Positions 18,172-27,030 are shown, numbered from the stretch's first letter. The stretch is 64,000 bases of DNA from an uncultured Lachnospiraceae bacterium (GCA_910583965.1 CAJUAE010000004.1:27250-91249), one strand, 5' to 3'. A program made the numbers and translations. The notes: a model not told the origin generated them from the letters alone.

Positions 18172-18254
18172 GATGGTTTGCACTATAGTACGAATGATAT
18201 AAAATACTAAAGGTTTACTGTACTAAGAAATAGGCAATAGGAAGGAGAAAAATT

Positions 18255-19391
18255 ATGGAATACAGAAAAATGGAGAAACTTAATATTAGCACGTCATTGC
18301 TAGGATTTGGCTGTATGCGTTTTCCGACAAATGCAGATGGGAGCATCAATGAGGAGGAGACACTCGCCATGATTGATAAAGCGTATCAGTTGGGCGTTAC
18401 ATACTTTGACACAGCATATCCCTATCATGGTGGAAAAAGTGAGGAGGTCACGGGAAAAGCACTTGCGCGCTATGCTAGAGATTCCTATTACTTGGCGACA
18501 AAGCTGCCAATTTGGGGAGTCAAGTCGGTTGCAGATGCAGAACGCATTTTTCAAGAGCAGTTAAAGCGCTTACAAAAAGATTATGTTGATTTTTATTTGA
18601 TGCACGCGTTGAACGCTGGAAGTTGGAAGACTGTAAAAGAGCTTGATCTTCTTGGATATTGCGAGAAGCTACGCGCAGAGGGAAAGCTTAAATACCTTGG
18701 ATTCTCATTTCATGATGAGTATGCAGTATTTGAGGAGATTCTAACAGCGTATCCATGGGATTTTTGCCAGATTCAGTTAAATTATATGGATAAAGATACA
18801 CAAGCTACATTAAAGGGAGTGGAACTTGCGAAGAAGTTGGGGATACCAATGATTATTATGGAACCAATCAAAGGTGGTTCTCTTGCAAAACTTCCTTATG
18901 ATGGTATTGATGAACTATTTAAAAAGGCACGTCCTGAGGCGTCAACTTCGTCATGGGCACTGCGTTATGTCGCCAGCTTTGATAATATAAAGGTGGTTTT
19001 GAGTGGTATGTCGACAATGGCGCAAGTGGAGGATAATTTGGATACATTTGCGCATTTCGCGCCTTTAAATGAGACAGAACAAAGGATTATTGAACAGGTG
19101 GCAGATGCTTTGAACAAGCGAGTGCAAAACGATTGCACAAGCTGTCGCTACTGTATGCCATGTCCGGCCGGTGTTGATATTCCGAAATGTTTTGCTATTT
19201 GGAACCAATATCATATCTATGAGAATACGAACGAGACCAAATGGAACTGGACACAGGGTATAGAGGAGTCAAAAAAAGCGTTGCATTGTGTCCAGTGTGG
19301 AAAATGTGAACAGGCATGTCCACAGCACATTGCGATTCGAGAAGATCTTGCATGTCTTCAGCAAGAGTTGGATTCCATAACAAAAGCGTAA
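18255..19391 (+). CDS. Aldo/keto reductase with C-terminal 4Fe-4S ferredoxin domain
   Basis: The N-terminal 280 residues form an aldo/keto reductase barrel with D52, a nearby Tyr (Y55/Y57), K83 and H117 as the likely catalytic tetrad. The C-terminal 90 residues carry two cysteine clusters, CTSCRYCMPCPAGV (from about 294) and CVQCGKCEQACP (from about 345), expected to hold iron-sulfur clusters. Fusions of this kind are common in anaerobic Clostridia; the substrate is unknown. GGAAGGAG precedes the ATG. A long hairpin terminator follows. It appears to be monocistronic. Confidence 0.9.
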   Translation: MEYRKMEKLNISTSLLGFGCMRFPTNADGSINEEETLAMIDKAYQLGVTYFDTAYPYHGGKSEEVTGKALARYARDSYYLATKLPIWGVKSVADAERIFQEQLKRLQKDYVDFYLMHALNAGSWKTVKELDLLGYCEKLRAEGKLKYLGFSFHDEYAVFEEILTAYPWDFCQIQLNYMDKDTQATLKGVELAKKLGIPMIIMEPIKGGSLAKLPYDGIDELFKKARPEASTSSWALRYVASFDNIKVVLSGMSTMAQVEDNLDTFAHFAPLNETEQRIIEQVADALNKRVQNDCTSCRYCMPCPAGVDIPKCFAIWNQYHIYENTNETKWNWTQGIEESKKALHCVQCGKCEQACPQHIAIREDLACLQQELDSITKA

Positions 19392-19422
19392 TAGAATAAA
19401 TTATCAGAATATTCTGACAATG

Positions 19423-19495
19423 AAACAAGGTGCATAAGAAGAAGGAAATATGTGTAATATGACAATTTTCGCCTTCTTTTACACCTTGTTTTTCT
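19423..19495 (+). terminator. Terminator after the aldo/keto reductase gene
   Basis: AAACAAGGTG and AGAAGAAGG pair with CCTTCTTTT and CACCTTGTTT across a larger loop, ending in TTTTT. Confidence 0.7.
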
Positions 19496-19640
19496 ATAAT
19501 AGCAAGACATTTTTCACAAAAATAAAAGAAAGTTAAACAAATTGTAGAAATTATTTAAATAGTATATTATAATAAAACTCGAATAGATTAACATAACTCG
19601 TTAACAATTCAAGAGTGGAGTGTAAAGGTGGAGGATTAGA

Positions 19641-20273
19641 ATGAGTGAAGGAAGATATAACATTCAAAAGCAGTATAAGGTTGATAAGGGAATGCCGTTG
19701 GATGCATTATTCCAGAGAATCGACAATCTGAAATGCCGCCGCATTTTTGAAGCGGAGATTGAGTGCGTCGAATGGAGCTATCATCTGGTTGATAAAGAGG
19801 GGATTAAGGACAGGAAAGATCTTGTTCGAGAGCCAGGATTGTCTATTTTTGAGGTCAATCTTAAACGAAAGATATCACCGGATTTGCTCACTGAAGTATT
19901 CGCCGGATTACTGCAAAGGCCGATGGTTATGGTCTATTTGTGTGATGGGGAGCTTTCCATGGGAACTTATATTCCATCGGGAAGTGGGAACGCAGGTAAA
20001 ATGTGCTCGACAGATTTTTATCCGTATGATACGGACCGCATGATTGAAGTGTTAGATTATGATATAGATTGCGGTAAAACGACAGAGCAGATACATAAGC
20101 GGATTTTTGCAACGCTTCGTCAGCAGAAACGTGTTATTATGATAGAGAAAGCGTTTGAGCGTCTGAGCAGAGACACTGCAAAAGAAACGTTTGCGTATGA
20201 GTTCAGTTATGAGAATCTTGAGCGAATCAGGAGGGATGCGGATTTTGTACAATCCCAATTGAAAGTAGTGTAA
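19641..20273 (+). CDS. DUF4391-like protein next to a BrxD-like ATPase
   Basis: This 210-residue soluble protein contains SIFEVNLKRKISPDLL and PMVMVYLCDGELSMGTYIP. These resemble DUF4391 proteins, which are often found beside helicases and restriction or defence genes; the assignment is tentative. No catalytic motif is evident. GGAGG-type sequence lies upstream of the ATG, and TATAAT at 19568-19573 could be its -10. It ends 21 bases before the BrxD-like gene, so the two form a unit. The rest of a BREX set (PglZ, BrxC, methyltransferase, helicase) is absent nearby. Confidence 0.6.
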   Translation: MSEGRYNIQKQYKVDKGMPLDALFQRIDNLKCRRIFEAEIECVEWSYHLVDKEGIKDRKDLVREPGLSIFEVNLKRKISPDLLTEVFAGLLQRPMVMVYLCDGELSMGTYIPSGSGNAGKMCSTDFYPYDTDRMIEVLDYDIDCGKTTEQIHKRIFATLRQQKRVIMIEKAFERLSRDTAKETFAYEFSYENLERIRRDADFVQSQLKVV

Positions 20274-20294
20274 CGAGATGGAGGAATGTGTTGT

Positions 20295-21563
20295 ATGGAC
20301 AACAGGATATCAAGGACAACTGCAGCCACAATACTAAATTCCTTAAAAAGCGGAGTTGTTCCAAGAATTGGGCTTGAGTATATCACTGTGGGGAGAAAAA
20401 GTGAGATTCAGGCACTATTACAGGACGTATCCATCATTGAGCAGGGAGGGGCAGCATTTCGTTTTATTGAAGGGAAATACGGAAGCGGAAAAACCTTTCT
20501 TATGCATGCGCTTAGAAATCATGTGATGGAGAAAAACTTTGTGGTGACAGATGTAGAGCTTTCTGTGGACAGACGACTTATTGGAAATAAGGGGCAGGGG
20601 CTTGCAACGTATCGAGAATTGATTCGGAATATGGCTACATATGCATGTCCTGACAACGGAGCACTACAACTCATTCTTGACAAATGGATTGGCGCACTCG
20701 AAAACGAGGTGGTACAATTTGAGGGACTTGTACCAGGCCATGAAGTTTTTGACGTCAGAGTCAGTCAGAAGATTTACAAGATTACATCCTCGATGGAGGA
20801 GCGCGTAAATGGGTTTGATTTCGGAAAAGTGCTTGCTTCCTATTATAAAGGGCACCGAACAGGTGATATGGAGTTGCAAAAAAAGGCTCTGCGATGGCTC
20901 TGTGGGGAGTACAGAACCAGAACAGACGCAAAAACAGATTTAGGGGTAAATCTGATTATTACGGATGAGAATTGGTATGATTTTATTAAATTGTTTGCAG
21001 ATTTCATGGTGAAAGCAGGTTATGCAGGATTGTATGTGTGTATGGATGAGTTGGCGACGTTGTATGAAATTCCAAGCCGTGTAGGCAGAGAATATAATTA
21101 CAATAAGCTGCTGTCAGTATACAATGATGCGTTGCAAGGAAAAGCTTCCCATCTGGGGATTATTGCCAGTGTCACAAAGGAAGCGATGGAGGACCCTGTA
21201 AGGGGAGTATTTAGCTTTGAACCATTGAAATCTAGGCTTGCAGAGTCAAGCTTTGAGCAGGATGGAGCGATTCAGATGAGGGACATGGCAGCTCCTGTAA
21301 TAAAACTATCTGTATTAAATCCGGGGGAGATGTATGTACTTTTGGAGAAGCTGGCGAACATACATGGGATTTTGTATGGGTATACACCAAAACTTGAGCA
21401 TGATGATTATATCTACTTCTTAAAACAACAGTACAGTAGGACCTCAGAGGGAGAGGAAGCGACTGCGCGCGATATGATTAAGGATTACATCACGCTTTTA
21501 AATTTGATGCAACAACATCAAGAAATGCCCAAAGAGAAAATTCTTTATGCAATGCAAGTCTAA
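20295..21563 (+). CDS. BrxD-like P-loop ATPase (DUF2791 family)
   Basis: This 422-residue protein matches the BrxC/BrxD P-loop family seen in BREX phage-defence loci and related orphan clusters. Walker A is GKYGSGKT (60-67), the preceding FIEGKYGSGKTFLMHAL is characteristic, and Walker B is YVCMDELATLY with D251/E252. The C terminus has the family's ILYGYTP and long helices. The start is set at ATG 20295 because GGAGG at 20280-20284 is ten bases away; ATG 20286 is too close. No BREX effector genes follow: the next gene, after a gap of about 90 bases, is a HAD phosphatase. Its job here is unknown; family assignment is confident, a defence role is inferred. Confidence 0.75.
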   Translation: MDNRISRTTAATILNSLKSGVVPRIGLEYITVGRKSEIQALLQDVSIIEQGGAAFRFIEGKYGSGKTFLMHALRNHVMEKNFVVTDVELSVDRRLIGNKGQGLATYRELIRNMATYACPDNGALQLILDKWIGALENEVVQFEGLVPGHEVFDVRVSQKIYKITSSMEERVNGFDFGKVLASYYKGHRTGDMELQKKALRWLCGEYRTRTDAKTDLGVNLIITDENWYDFIKLFADFMVKAGYAGLYVCMDELATLYEIPSRVGREYNYNKLLSVYNDALQGKASHLGIIASVTKEAMEDPVRGVFSFEPLKSRLAESSFEQDGAIQMRDMAAPVIKLSVLNPGEMYVLLEKLANIHGILYGYTPKLEHDDYIYFLKQQYSRTSEGEEATARDMIKDYITLLNLMQQHQEMPKEKILYAMQV

Positions 21564-21656
21564 AAAATAGGTACACACAAGAAGTGGAATGGGGATTCTA
21601 CTTCACAAAAATAATAGATTATAAATAATATAAGGGTTGGAGTAATGAGGAGCAAT

Positions 21657-22301
21657 ATGATTAAGGCAGTAGTGTTTGACATGGATGGAGTGCTCATTGA
21701 TACGGAAAAGCATTATAATGCAGCATGGTGCGAGGCAGCACGCATGGCGGGTTTTGATTTCAAAAGAGAACATGCGCTGATGCTTCGTAGCTGTGATGTA
21801 CAGCTTGCGGAAAAGATGATGAAGGACATTTTTGGCGCAGGCTTTGATTACTTTGCCATACGGGAAGTCAGACGTCGTCTAGTGGCAGAGCGACTTGAAA
21901 AATATGGACTGGAAAAAAAGCCTGGTATTGATGAAATACTGGCTTTTTTACACAAAAAAAATATTAAGGCAGCTGTTGCAACAGCAACGCCAATTGAGCT
22001 GACATTACAGCATCTTGAGAAAATTGGCGTTCGGAATCAGTTTGATAAAATTGTGAGTGCAAAGCAAGTGAAACATGGAAAACCAGCGCCAGATGTTTAC
22101 CTTTATGCTTGTGAGCAGATTGGTGAGGAGCCGTCGAATTGCATTGCAGTTGAGGATTCGCCAAATGGTATTAAGGCAGCGTATGCCGCTGGTTGTAAAC
22201 CGGTGATGGTGCCTGATTTGACACAGCCTGACGAAGAAATTCAGCCACTTTTGTATGCTGTGGTGGATTCTCTTGTAGAAATCAGGAGACTAATTGATTA
22301 A
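21657..22301 (+). CDS. HAD-superfamily phosphatase, beta-phosphoglucomutase-like
   Basis: The 214-residue protein begins MIKAVVFDMDGVLIDTE, HAD motif I with the two catalytic Asp. Motif II is ATATP, the motif III Lys lies in KHGKPAPDVYL, and motif IV is VEDSPNGIKAA. This is the subfamily of beta-phosphoglucomutases and sugar-phosphate phosphatases; the exact substrate cannot be read. ATG 21657 has AGGAG close upstream; ATG 21645 would add MRSN. Its stop codon overlaps the convergent neighbour's stop by four bases. Confidence 0.85.
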   Translation: MIKAVVFDMDGVLIDTEKHYNAAWCEAARMAGFDFKREHALMLRSCDVQLAEKMMKDIFGAGFDYFAIREVRRRLVAERLEKYGLEKKPGIDEILAFLHKKNIKAAVATATPIELTLQHLEKIGVRNQFDKIVSAKQVKHGKPAPDVYLYACEQIGEEPSNCIAVEDSPNGIKAAYAAGCKPVMVPDLTQPDEEIQPLLYAVVDSLVEIRRLID

Positions 22302-23482
22302 GGGGAAATTATAGTCTCCTGATAATTCATTTCTGCAAAAGTATTTCCATAACTGTCCGGTGTCAGATAAAAATTTGCGCTTCCGCACCAACCGTTTTGT
22401 GCGTCAAGACCTAGGTTGTTGATGTGTATAGGGAGTGCACTGTGAAATTCTGATGTTGGCTGTTCATTTAACACTCTTGTAATTCCTTCTGGTAAAAAAA
22501 TTTTATTATTAATAGAAGATGTATTGAACATAACAGCGGCATGATATCTGCTGCTTTCTTCTTCATTGAGACAAAACACGAAATCATTCTTTTTATATCC
22601 ATTTTCAATTAAAAGTTCATCTGTATCAAGTGAAATTAGATTATCAATTGTTTTTCCTGTGTAATCGTTTTGTGCAACATATGGCCTAGTGTCACTGTAA
22701 CCAACAGTATGTACTGCAACATTTTGAAAAGTAAGGTTTACGCGGTTTGATAGGTTTAGGCATTGTACATTAAAAAAATAGGGGCTGTTATAGTTATATA
22801 GTGTACAATCTGTAAATCGCAGTGCACAGTTGCCAGAATATTCTTCAAATGCAGAATCATGGACAAGAATGATTCCGCCTGGTCCGTATGCTCGAAATTC
22901 ACAGTTTTGGAAAGCAACATTGCTGTCGCCACGCAGTCCTAACCCAATACATTGATTTTTATCAGAAAGAAATAGGCAGTTATCAAATATTAACTCTTTG
23001 CCAAACAAATAATTTTGCTCAATATGGACAGCATATTCTTTGTAGAAAGTTTGTGGTATGCTGGGATCTACTACGGCAGGTGGACAATCTATCCAATTGC
23101 CGTTTTTGTCTGCATAACTATAGATTGTGAGATTACTAATTTTGCCTGCGGCAACGGACAGGGGTGGTTCAAAATAATTGTTGCCATTGTATTGGAGAAT
23201 ACAGTTTTCACGGTCTGTTCCTTCTAGATGAATGGTCTTGTCTGTAATCATTACTTGTTCATTATAAACCCCTTCAGATATAATTAAAGTGCTATTTGAT
23301 GGCACAGCGGCAACTGCTTCCGAAATGGAAGCAAAGTCGCCAGTGCCATCTTGTTTTATTGTATATTTTTCCTGACTGGCAGAGAGTGGGCAACAGTACA
23401 AAAGAGACAGTGTTGTGCTGGCAAAGACTACAGCCAACAATTTACCTGCAAGACAGGAAGAAATTTTTGATAGTATTTTCAT
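22298..23482 (-). CDS. Secreted pectinesterase-like beta-helix protein
   Basis: The 394-residue protein has a hydrophobic signal sequence (about 1-37, ending near SAS). Next comes TIKQDGTGDFASISEAVAAV (about 41-60), the opening typical of family CE8 pectin methylesterases. The rest has the repeating pattern of a right-handed beta-helix (NLTIYSY, LIFDNCLF, AFQNCEF, RFTDCTL). The catalytic CE8 stretches GxQDTL and DFIFG are not present in recognisable form, so enzymatic activity is doubtful; a carbohydrate-binding or surface role is possible. AAGGA precedes the ATG. It is 14 bases downstream of another secreted protein gene, so they are likely co-transcribed. Confidence 0.65.
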   Translation of the reverse strand: MKILSKISSCLAGKLLAVVFASTTLSLLYCCPLSASQEKYTIKQDGTGDFASISEAVAAVPSNSTLIISEGVYNEQVMITDKTIHLEGTDRENCILQYNGNNYFEPPLSVAAGKISNLTIYSYADKNGNWIDCPPAVVDPSIPQTFYKEYAVHIEQNYLFGKELIFDNCLFLSDKNQCIGLGLRGDSNVAFQNCEFRAYGPGGIILVHDSAFEEYSGNCALRFTDCTLYNYNSPYFFNVQCLNLSNRVNLTFQNVAVHTVGYSDTRPYVAQNDYTGKTIDNLISLDTDELLIENGYKKNDFVFCLNEEESSRYHAAVMFNTSSINNKIFLPEGITRVLNEQPTSEFHSALPIHINNLGLDAQNGWCGSANFYLTPDSYGNTFAEMNYQETIISP

Positions 23483-23496
23483 AAGTAGTTTCCTTT

Positions 23497-24465
23497 TTAT
23501 CGATTGATTATAAAAACGTTGCTGGCAGTTAGGACGTTTGGCTCTGAGGTGCTGACAGTAATATAATAACTTCCGTTGGCAAGTGTGCCATTTGGAATGA
23601 GACCATTTTTCTGATCAGGAATCCAAATGTTATTAGATGAGTTAATATCAAATACTTGAGTGCCATTGTTTGCGGGGAATGTGAAAAGACCATTGTCAGC
23701 AATATTCCGAAAAATACCAGCAATATCTCCTGTGACAGCATTGCGAATAAAAAATAGATATTTTGTCTCCGCAGGAAGACGCTGAAAATCACTACCATTT
23801 GCTGAGGTGAGCAGATCATATCGAACCGTTAGATTGTGGTCTGTTATAGTTGCTGTGACATAACCACCATTTACGTGACCAACACCATCATATTGCAAGA
23901 CAGTTCCATTACCAAGAGCAAGCGTATTATTGTCTGGATAGGAAAGCCCATCAATCAAAAGACTTGTACCAGGAACAGTCAATGTTTTTCCAGAATAAGG
24001 ATTATTATTTCTTACTGGGTTCGGCAAAACAGTTGCTTTTTTGGGAGCACTAACATTTTGGCTGGTTCCATTTATTCCAGGATTGATTGGATATCTGCCT
24101 TCTCCTCTGCCATATATAAGATAGTGCTTGTAGAGTGCATTTGGGTCTGTTCCAACAGATGCCACAACATCTGGATATGTTTGTGCATAGTAAATGGCAT
24201 CAAAAACCAAAGAGTTCACTGGAAAGTTTGTCTGTGCTGAAGCAGTTGGCAGACGTCCTTCTGCTTTTCCATAAGTCATATAATGCTTGTAGAGCGCATT
24301 TGGGTCTGTTCCAACTTCTGATGCGACATCTGGGTAAGTCTGCGCGTAGTATTCGGCATCAAATATTGTGCCATCTGGCATAGAAACAGGAGCAGCGAGT
24401 GCGGTGAAAGTGTTTCCTAGCATAAATCCGGTAGCCAAAAATCCAATTAATATTTTTTTCTTCAT
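23497..24465 (-). CDS. Secreted protein with two YYxxxYPDV repeats
   Basis: This 322-residue protein has a signal peptide (1-25, cleavage near ALA-AP). Two 37-residue repeats (35-71 and 88-124) follow, sharing FDAxYYAQTYPDV, VGTDPNALYKHY and YGxxEGR. The repeat resembles short cell-surface repeats in clostridial exoproteins. The C-terminal 180 residues look beta-rich and were not recognised. AGGAGG precedes the ATG. It is divergent from an XRE regulator gene across a spacer with repeated ACGTTAAAA-type sequences, which suggests repression by that regulator. Confidence 0.7.
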   Translation of the reverse strand: MKKKILIGFLATGFMLGNTFTALAAPVSMPDGTIFDAEYYAQTYPDVASEVGTDPNALYKHYMTYGKAEGRLPTASAQTNFPVNSLVFDAIYYAQTYPDVVASVGTDPNALYKHYLIYGRGEGRYPINPGINGTSQNVSAPKKATVLPNPVRNNNPYSGKTLTVPGTSLLIDGLSYPDNNTLALGNGTVLQYDGVGHVNGGYVTATITDHNLTVRYDLLTSANGSDFQRLPAETKYLFFIRNAVTGDIAGIFRNIADNGLFTFPANNGTQVFDINSSNNIWIPDQKNGLIPNGTLANGSYYITVSTSEPNVLTASNVFIINR

Positions 24466-24489
24466 GATTTTCCTCCTAGTATTTTTGAT

Positions 24490-24671
24490 ATAACGAAAAA
24501 GAGTAATACGTTAAAACGTTATATTGATTCAATAATAACTTATTTTGTACGAATAATCAAGTATATATTACGTAAAAGCGTCATAAAATAAAAATATATA
24601 TTGGAAAATGCGCATTTCCATCTACCAATAAATAATATCTTTTGTAGAATTTATATAACGTTAAAAAGTAG
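24490..24671. promoter_or_regulatory. Operator-like repeats between the XRE gene and the secreted-protein gene
   Basis: Four related sites occur: ATAACGAAAAAGAG (about 24490-24503), TAATACGTTAAAACGTTAT (24504-24522), TATTACGTAAAAGCGTCAT (24566-24584) and TATAACGTTAAAAAGTA (24654-24670). A related sequence in inverse orientation follows the XRE gene at about 25012-25030. The last upstream copy sits next to the XRE ribosome binding site, which suits autoregulation. Confidence 0.5.
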
Positions 24672-24684
24672 TAGGAGTGATGTA

Positions 24685-25011
24685 ATGAATACAACCTTAA
24701 AGAAAATAATGGATTTATTGGAAGAACGTCAGTGGACAATCTATAGATTGGCAAAAGAATCAGGGATTCCTTATTCGTCATTAAATTCTCTCTTTCAAAA
24801 GAATAATCAGCCAACAATTTCAACATTGGAGAAAATCTGTGCTGGATTTCATATTACAATGTGTGAATTTTTTTCTGACAATACACCTTATCGGGAAAAA
24901 CTAGAAGAATACAGCAAAGAAGAACTTGATATCTTAGAATTATACAGAAATCTCAATCGCACAAACAAAAAAATATTTATTGGAATATTGCAAGTGCTTA
25001 GAAACAATTAA
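24685..25011 (+). CDS. XRE-family helix-turn-helix regulator
   Basis: The 108-residue protein has an N-terminal HTH (about 5-60) with WTIYRLAKESGIPYSSLNSLF and PTISTLEKICAGFHI, typical of Cro/CI-type DNA-binding domains. A short C-terminal helical tail with SKEELDILELYRNLN follows. ATG 24685 follows AGGAG at a seven-base spacing; an upstream in-frame extension from 24601 lies in promoter sequence. Repeated sites in the divergent spacer are the obvious candidate operators, so it probably represses itself and the two secreted-protein genes. Confidence 0.85.
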   Translation: MNTTLKKIMDLLEERQWTIYRLAKESGIPYSSLNSLFQKNNQPTISTLEKICAGFHITMCEFFSDNTPYREKLEEYSKEELDILELYRNLNRTNKKIFIGILQVLRNN

Positions 25012-25144
25012 GCGTTACGTTACTTTTCGCATCTGCGCCATGCATTTGTTGCATGGTGTCAAAGCCAGCGCCAAAATGTCTGCTTTGTGGTATTTTGTAT
25101 GCATCAATTGTTGCAATTGAGGAAAGGCGGATATTGTTAAAGTC

Positions 25145-25173
25145 TTGACAATATTTGGAAATCGGCATAGAAT
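25145..25173 (+). promoter_or_regulatory. Strong sigma-A-type promoter upstream of mgtE
   Basis: TTGACA (25145-25150), an exact 17-base spacer and TAGAAT (25168-25173). It would start a transcript near 25180 with a leader of about 220 bases before mgtE. Confidence 0.75.
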
Positions 25174-25403
25174 GTAGAAAGTAATAGATTCAAGAAAACA
25201 ATCACACAACGAGGAAAGGAAGTGTGTAACTGCATGGACAGTTGTGACAGTAAAGAACAATATCATATGGGCGGATACACGCAAAACAGTTGTAATAGTT
25301 CTTTGTGTAACTGAACACAAAAGGAATATTATTTTTCTACAGTTCCTTAGTCTGAAATTGGATTCGCCCGCAATTTTTTGGAAAGAATAAAAATAGAAAG
25401 GCG
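25174..25403 (+). promoter_or_regulatory. Long mgtE leader, no recognised riboswitch
   Basis: About 230 bases lie between the promoter and the mgtE start. They include a possible 26-codon reading frame and a weak hairpin (AAGGAA / TTCCTT, about 25320-25350). I do not see the conserved blocks of the M-box magnesium riboswitch. Confidence 0.35.
25234..25314 (+). CDS. Possible 26-codon leader peptide
   Basis: ATG 25234 opens a 26-residue frame with four Cys (starting MDSC and ending SLCN), preceded by GAGGAAAGGAAG about 12 bases upstream. It lies in the leader of mgtE. There is no homology or codon-bias argument for it, so it may be chance. Confidence 0.2.
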   Translation: MDSCDSKEQYHMGGYTQNSCNSSLCN

Positions 25404-26807
25404 ATGTTTATTTTGGAAAATGAATTTTTGAATGAACCAGATTATATTCAAGAACTGGTGGACTTGATTCGGAGTGGCGAGCGTAGAGAGAAGATTGCGG
25501 AGGAGCTAACCAATTATCATGACAATGATATTTCCAATGCACTAGATGAACTTAATTGCGAGGAACGTAAAATTCTCTATTACATTCTTGGCGACGAGAG
25601 AGTATCGGAGATCTTTGCTTATCTGGATGATCCTGGAAAATATTTAGGAGAGCTGGAGCTAGAGCAGGCGGCGGACATTATTGAGAATATGGACGCTGAT
25701 GATGCGGTGGATGTGCTTGAGGAAGTCGATGAGGAAATCAGGAAACAGTTAATTGAACTGATTGACGAGGAGTCAAAGGAAGATATTAGGCTCATCTGTT
25801 CCTATGAAGAAGATGAGATTGGCAGCAAGATGACCACAAATTTTATTGAGATTGGTAGAAGTTTGACAATTAAACAGGCGATGCGCGCTCTGATTGCGCA
25901 GGCGGAAGAAAATGACAATATTTCAACGCTGTTTGTAGAGGATAATGATGGGACTTTTTATGGTGCTGTCGATTTAAAGGACTTGATTGTTGCTAGAACT
26001 TATATGGATTTGGAATCTTTGATTACGCAGTCGTTTCCGTATGTGAGAGACCATGAGACAATCTCAGAATGTATTGAGCGCCTAAAAGATTATGCAGAAG
26101 ATTCCATTCCTGTATTGAATGATAAGAATGAGTTGATTGGCGTTATCACAGCCCAGGATATTGTTGAGGTTGTAGATGATGAATTGGGTGATGACTATGC
26201 GAAACTTGCTGGTATGACGGAGGAAGCGGAGCTTGAGGAATCGCTGGGTGAGAGTATTAAAAAGCGTCTGCCATGGCTGATTGTCCTGTTAGGATTAAGT
26301 ATGTGTGTATCTACTGTGACAAGTCTATTTGAGGGGGTTATTGCGCAGCTTGCTATTATTGTAAGTTTTCAGTCAGTAATACTAGGTATGTCAGGAAATG
26401 TGGGAACACAATCGCTTGCTGTGACAATTCGGCTTCTGATGGATGAGAATCTGGAAACAAGACAAAAGGTTGGGATGATTTTTAAAGAAATGCGTATTGG
26501 CTTTTCTAATGGATTAATTCTTGGCATACTATCGTTTGTGATGATTGGTGGTTATTTGTGTCTGCTGAAAGGCAAGTCGCCACAATACGCATTTGCAATT
26601 TCGCTTTGTGCGGGGATTGCGCTTTTGATGGCGATGACTATTTCAAGTATTGTCGGCACATCTGTACCTATGTTTTTTAACAGGATACATGTGGACCCTG
26701 CTGTGGCTTCTGGCCCTTTAATTACAACAGTAAATGATTTGATTGGAGTGGTCACATATTATGGTGTGGCATGGTTTCTATTAATCCATCTTTTAGGATT
26801 GGGATAA
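25404..26807 (+). CDS. mgtE: Magnesium transporter MgtE
   Basis: This 467-residue protein has the MgtE layout. An acidic N-terminal domain (LELEQAADIIENMDADDAVDVLEEV, about 82-106) is followed by two CBS domains (about 135-255) and a plug helix. Five membrane helices (about 280-467) carry SGNVGTQSLA and the Mg-site motif HVDPAVASGPL. It is a Mg-gated channel for Mg uptake. The start is uncertain: AAAGG is only two bases before ATG 25404 but 11 before TTG 25413, which would shorten the product by three residues. A strong promoter and long leader lie upstream. Confidence 0.93.
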   Translation: MFILENEFLNEPDYIQELVDLIRSGERREKIAEELTNYHDNDISNALDELNCEERKILYYILGDERVSEIFAYLDDPGKYLGELELEQAADIIENMDADDAVDVLEEVDEEIRKQLIELIDEESKEDIRLICSYEEDEIGSKMTTNFIEIGRSLTIKQAMRALIAQAEENDNISTLFVEDNDGTFYGAVDLKDLIVARTYMDLESLITQSFPYVRDHETISECIERLKDYAEDSIPVLNDKNELIGVITAQDIVEVVDDELGDDYAKLAGMTEEAELEESLGESIKKRLPWLIVLLGLSMCVSTVTSLFEGVIAQLAIIVSFQSVILGMSGNVGTQSLAVTIRLLMDENLETRQKVGMIFKEMRIGFSNGLILGILSFVMIGGYLCLLKGKSPQYAFAISLCAGIALLMAMTISSIVGTSVPMFFNRIHVDPAVASGPLITTVNDLIGVVTYYGVAWFLLIHLLGLG

Positions 26808-26957
26808 TGCAGTTTGAGAACCGTTTATAACCAAAATTTTACAATGAATAAAAATCCATTATATACAAATACTAGCAATACAGTTTTATAAATATTATGA
26901 ACATGTATTTTGATTCTATGAAGGGAAATGCGCTGTCAGAATGGTTTAGATTGATTG

Positions 26958-26988
26958 TGAAAGTGTTTTGTACCTTCATGGCATAATA
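26958..26988 (+). promoter_or_regulatory. Possible sigma-F/G promoter for spoVT
   Basis: TGAAAG (26958-26963), an 18-base spacer and CATAATA (26982-26988) resemble the forespore consensus TGnATA-N17/18-CATnnTA. It sits about 40 bases upstream of the spoVT start. In Bacillus spoVT is transcribed in the forespore. Confidence 0.35.
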
Positions 26989-27030
26989 ATAGGCTGACAT
27001 TATAGTTTGCTAGAAATGGAGGAAATATCG

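Noticed and set aside
25174..25403. M-box magnesium riboswitch before mgtE
   Set aside because: The conserved sequence blocks of the class are not seen in the leader.
26897..26986. 29-codon reading frame upstream of spoVT
   Set aside because: No ribosome binding site, and it overlaps the likely spoVT promoter.
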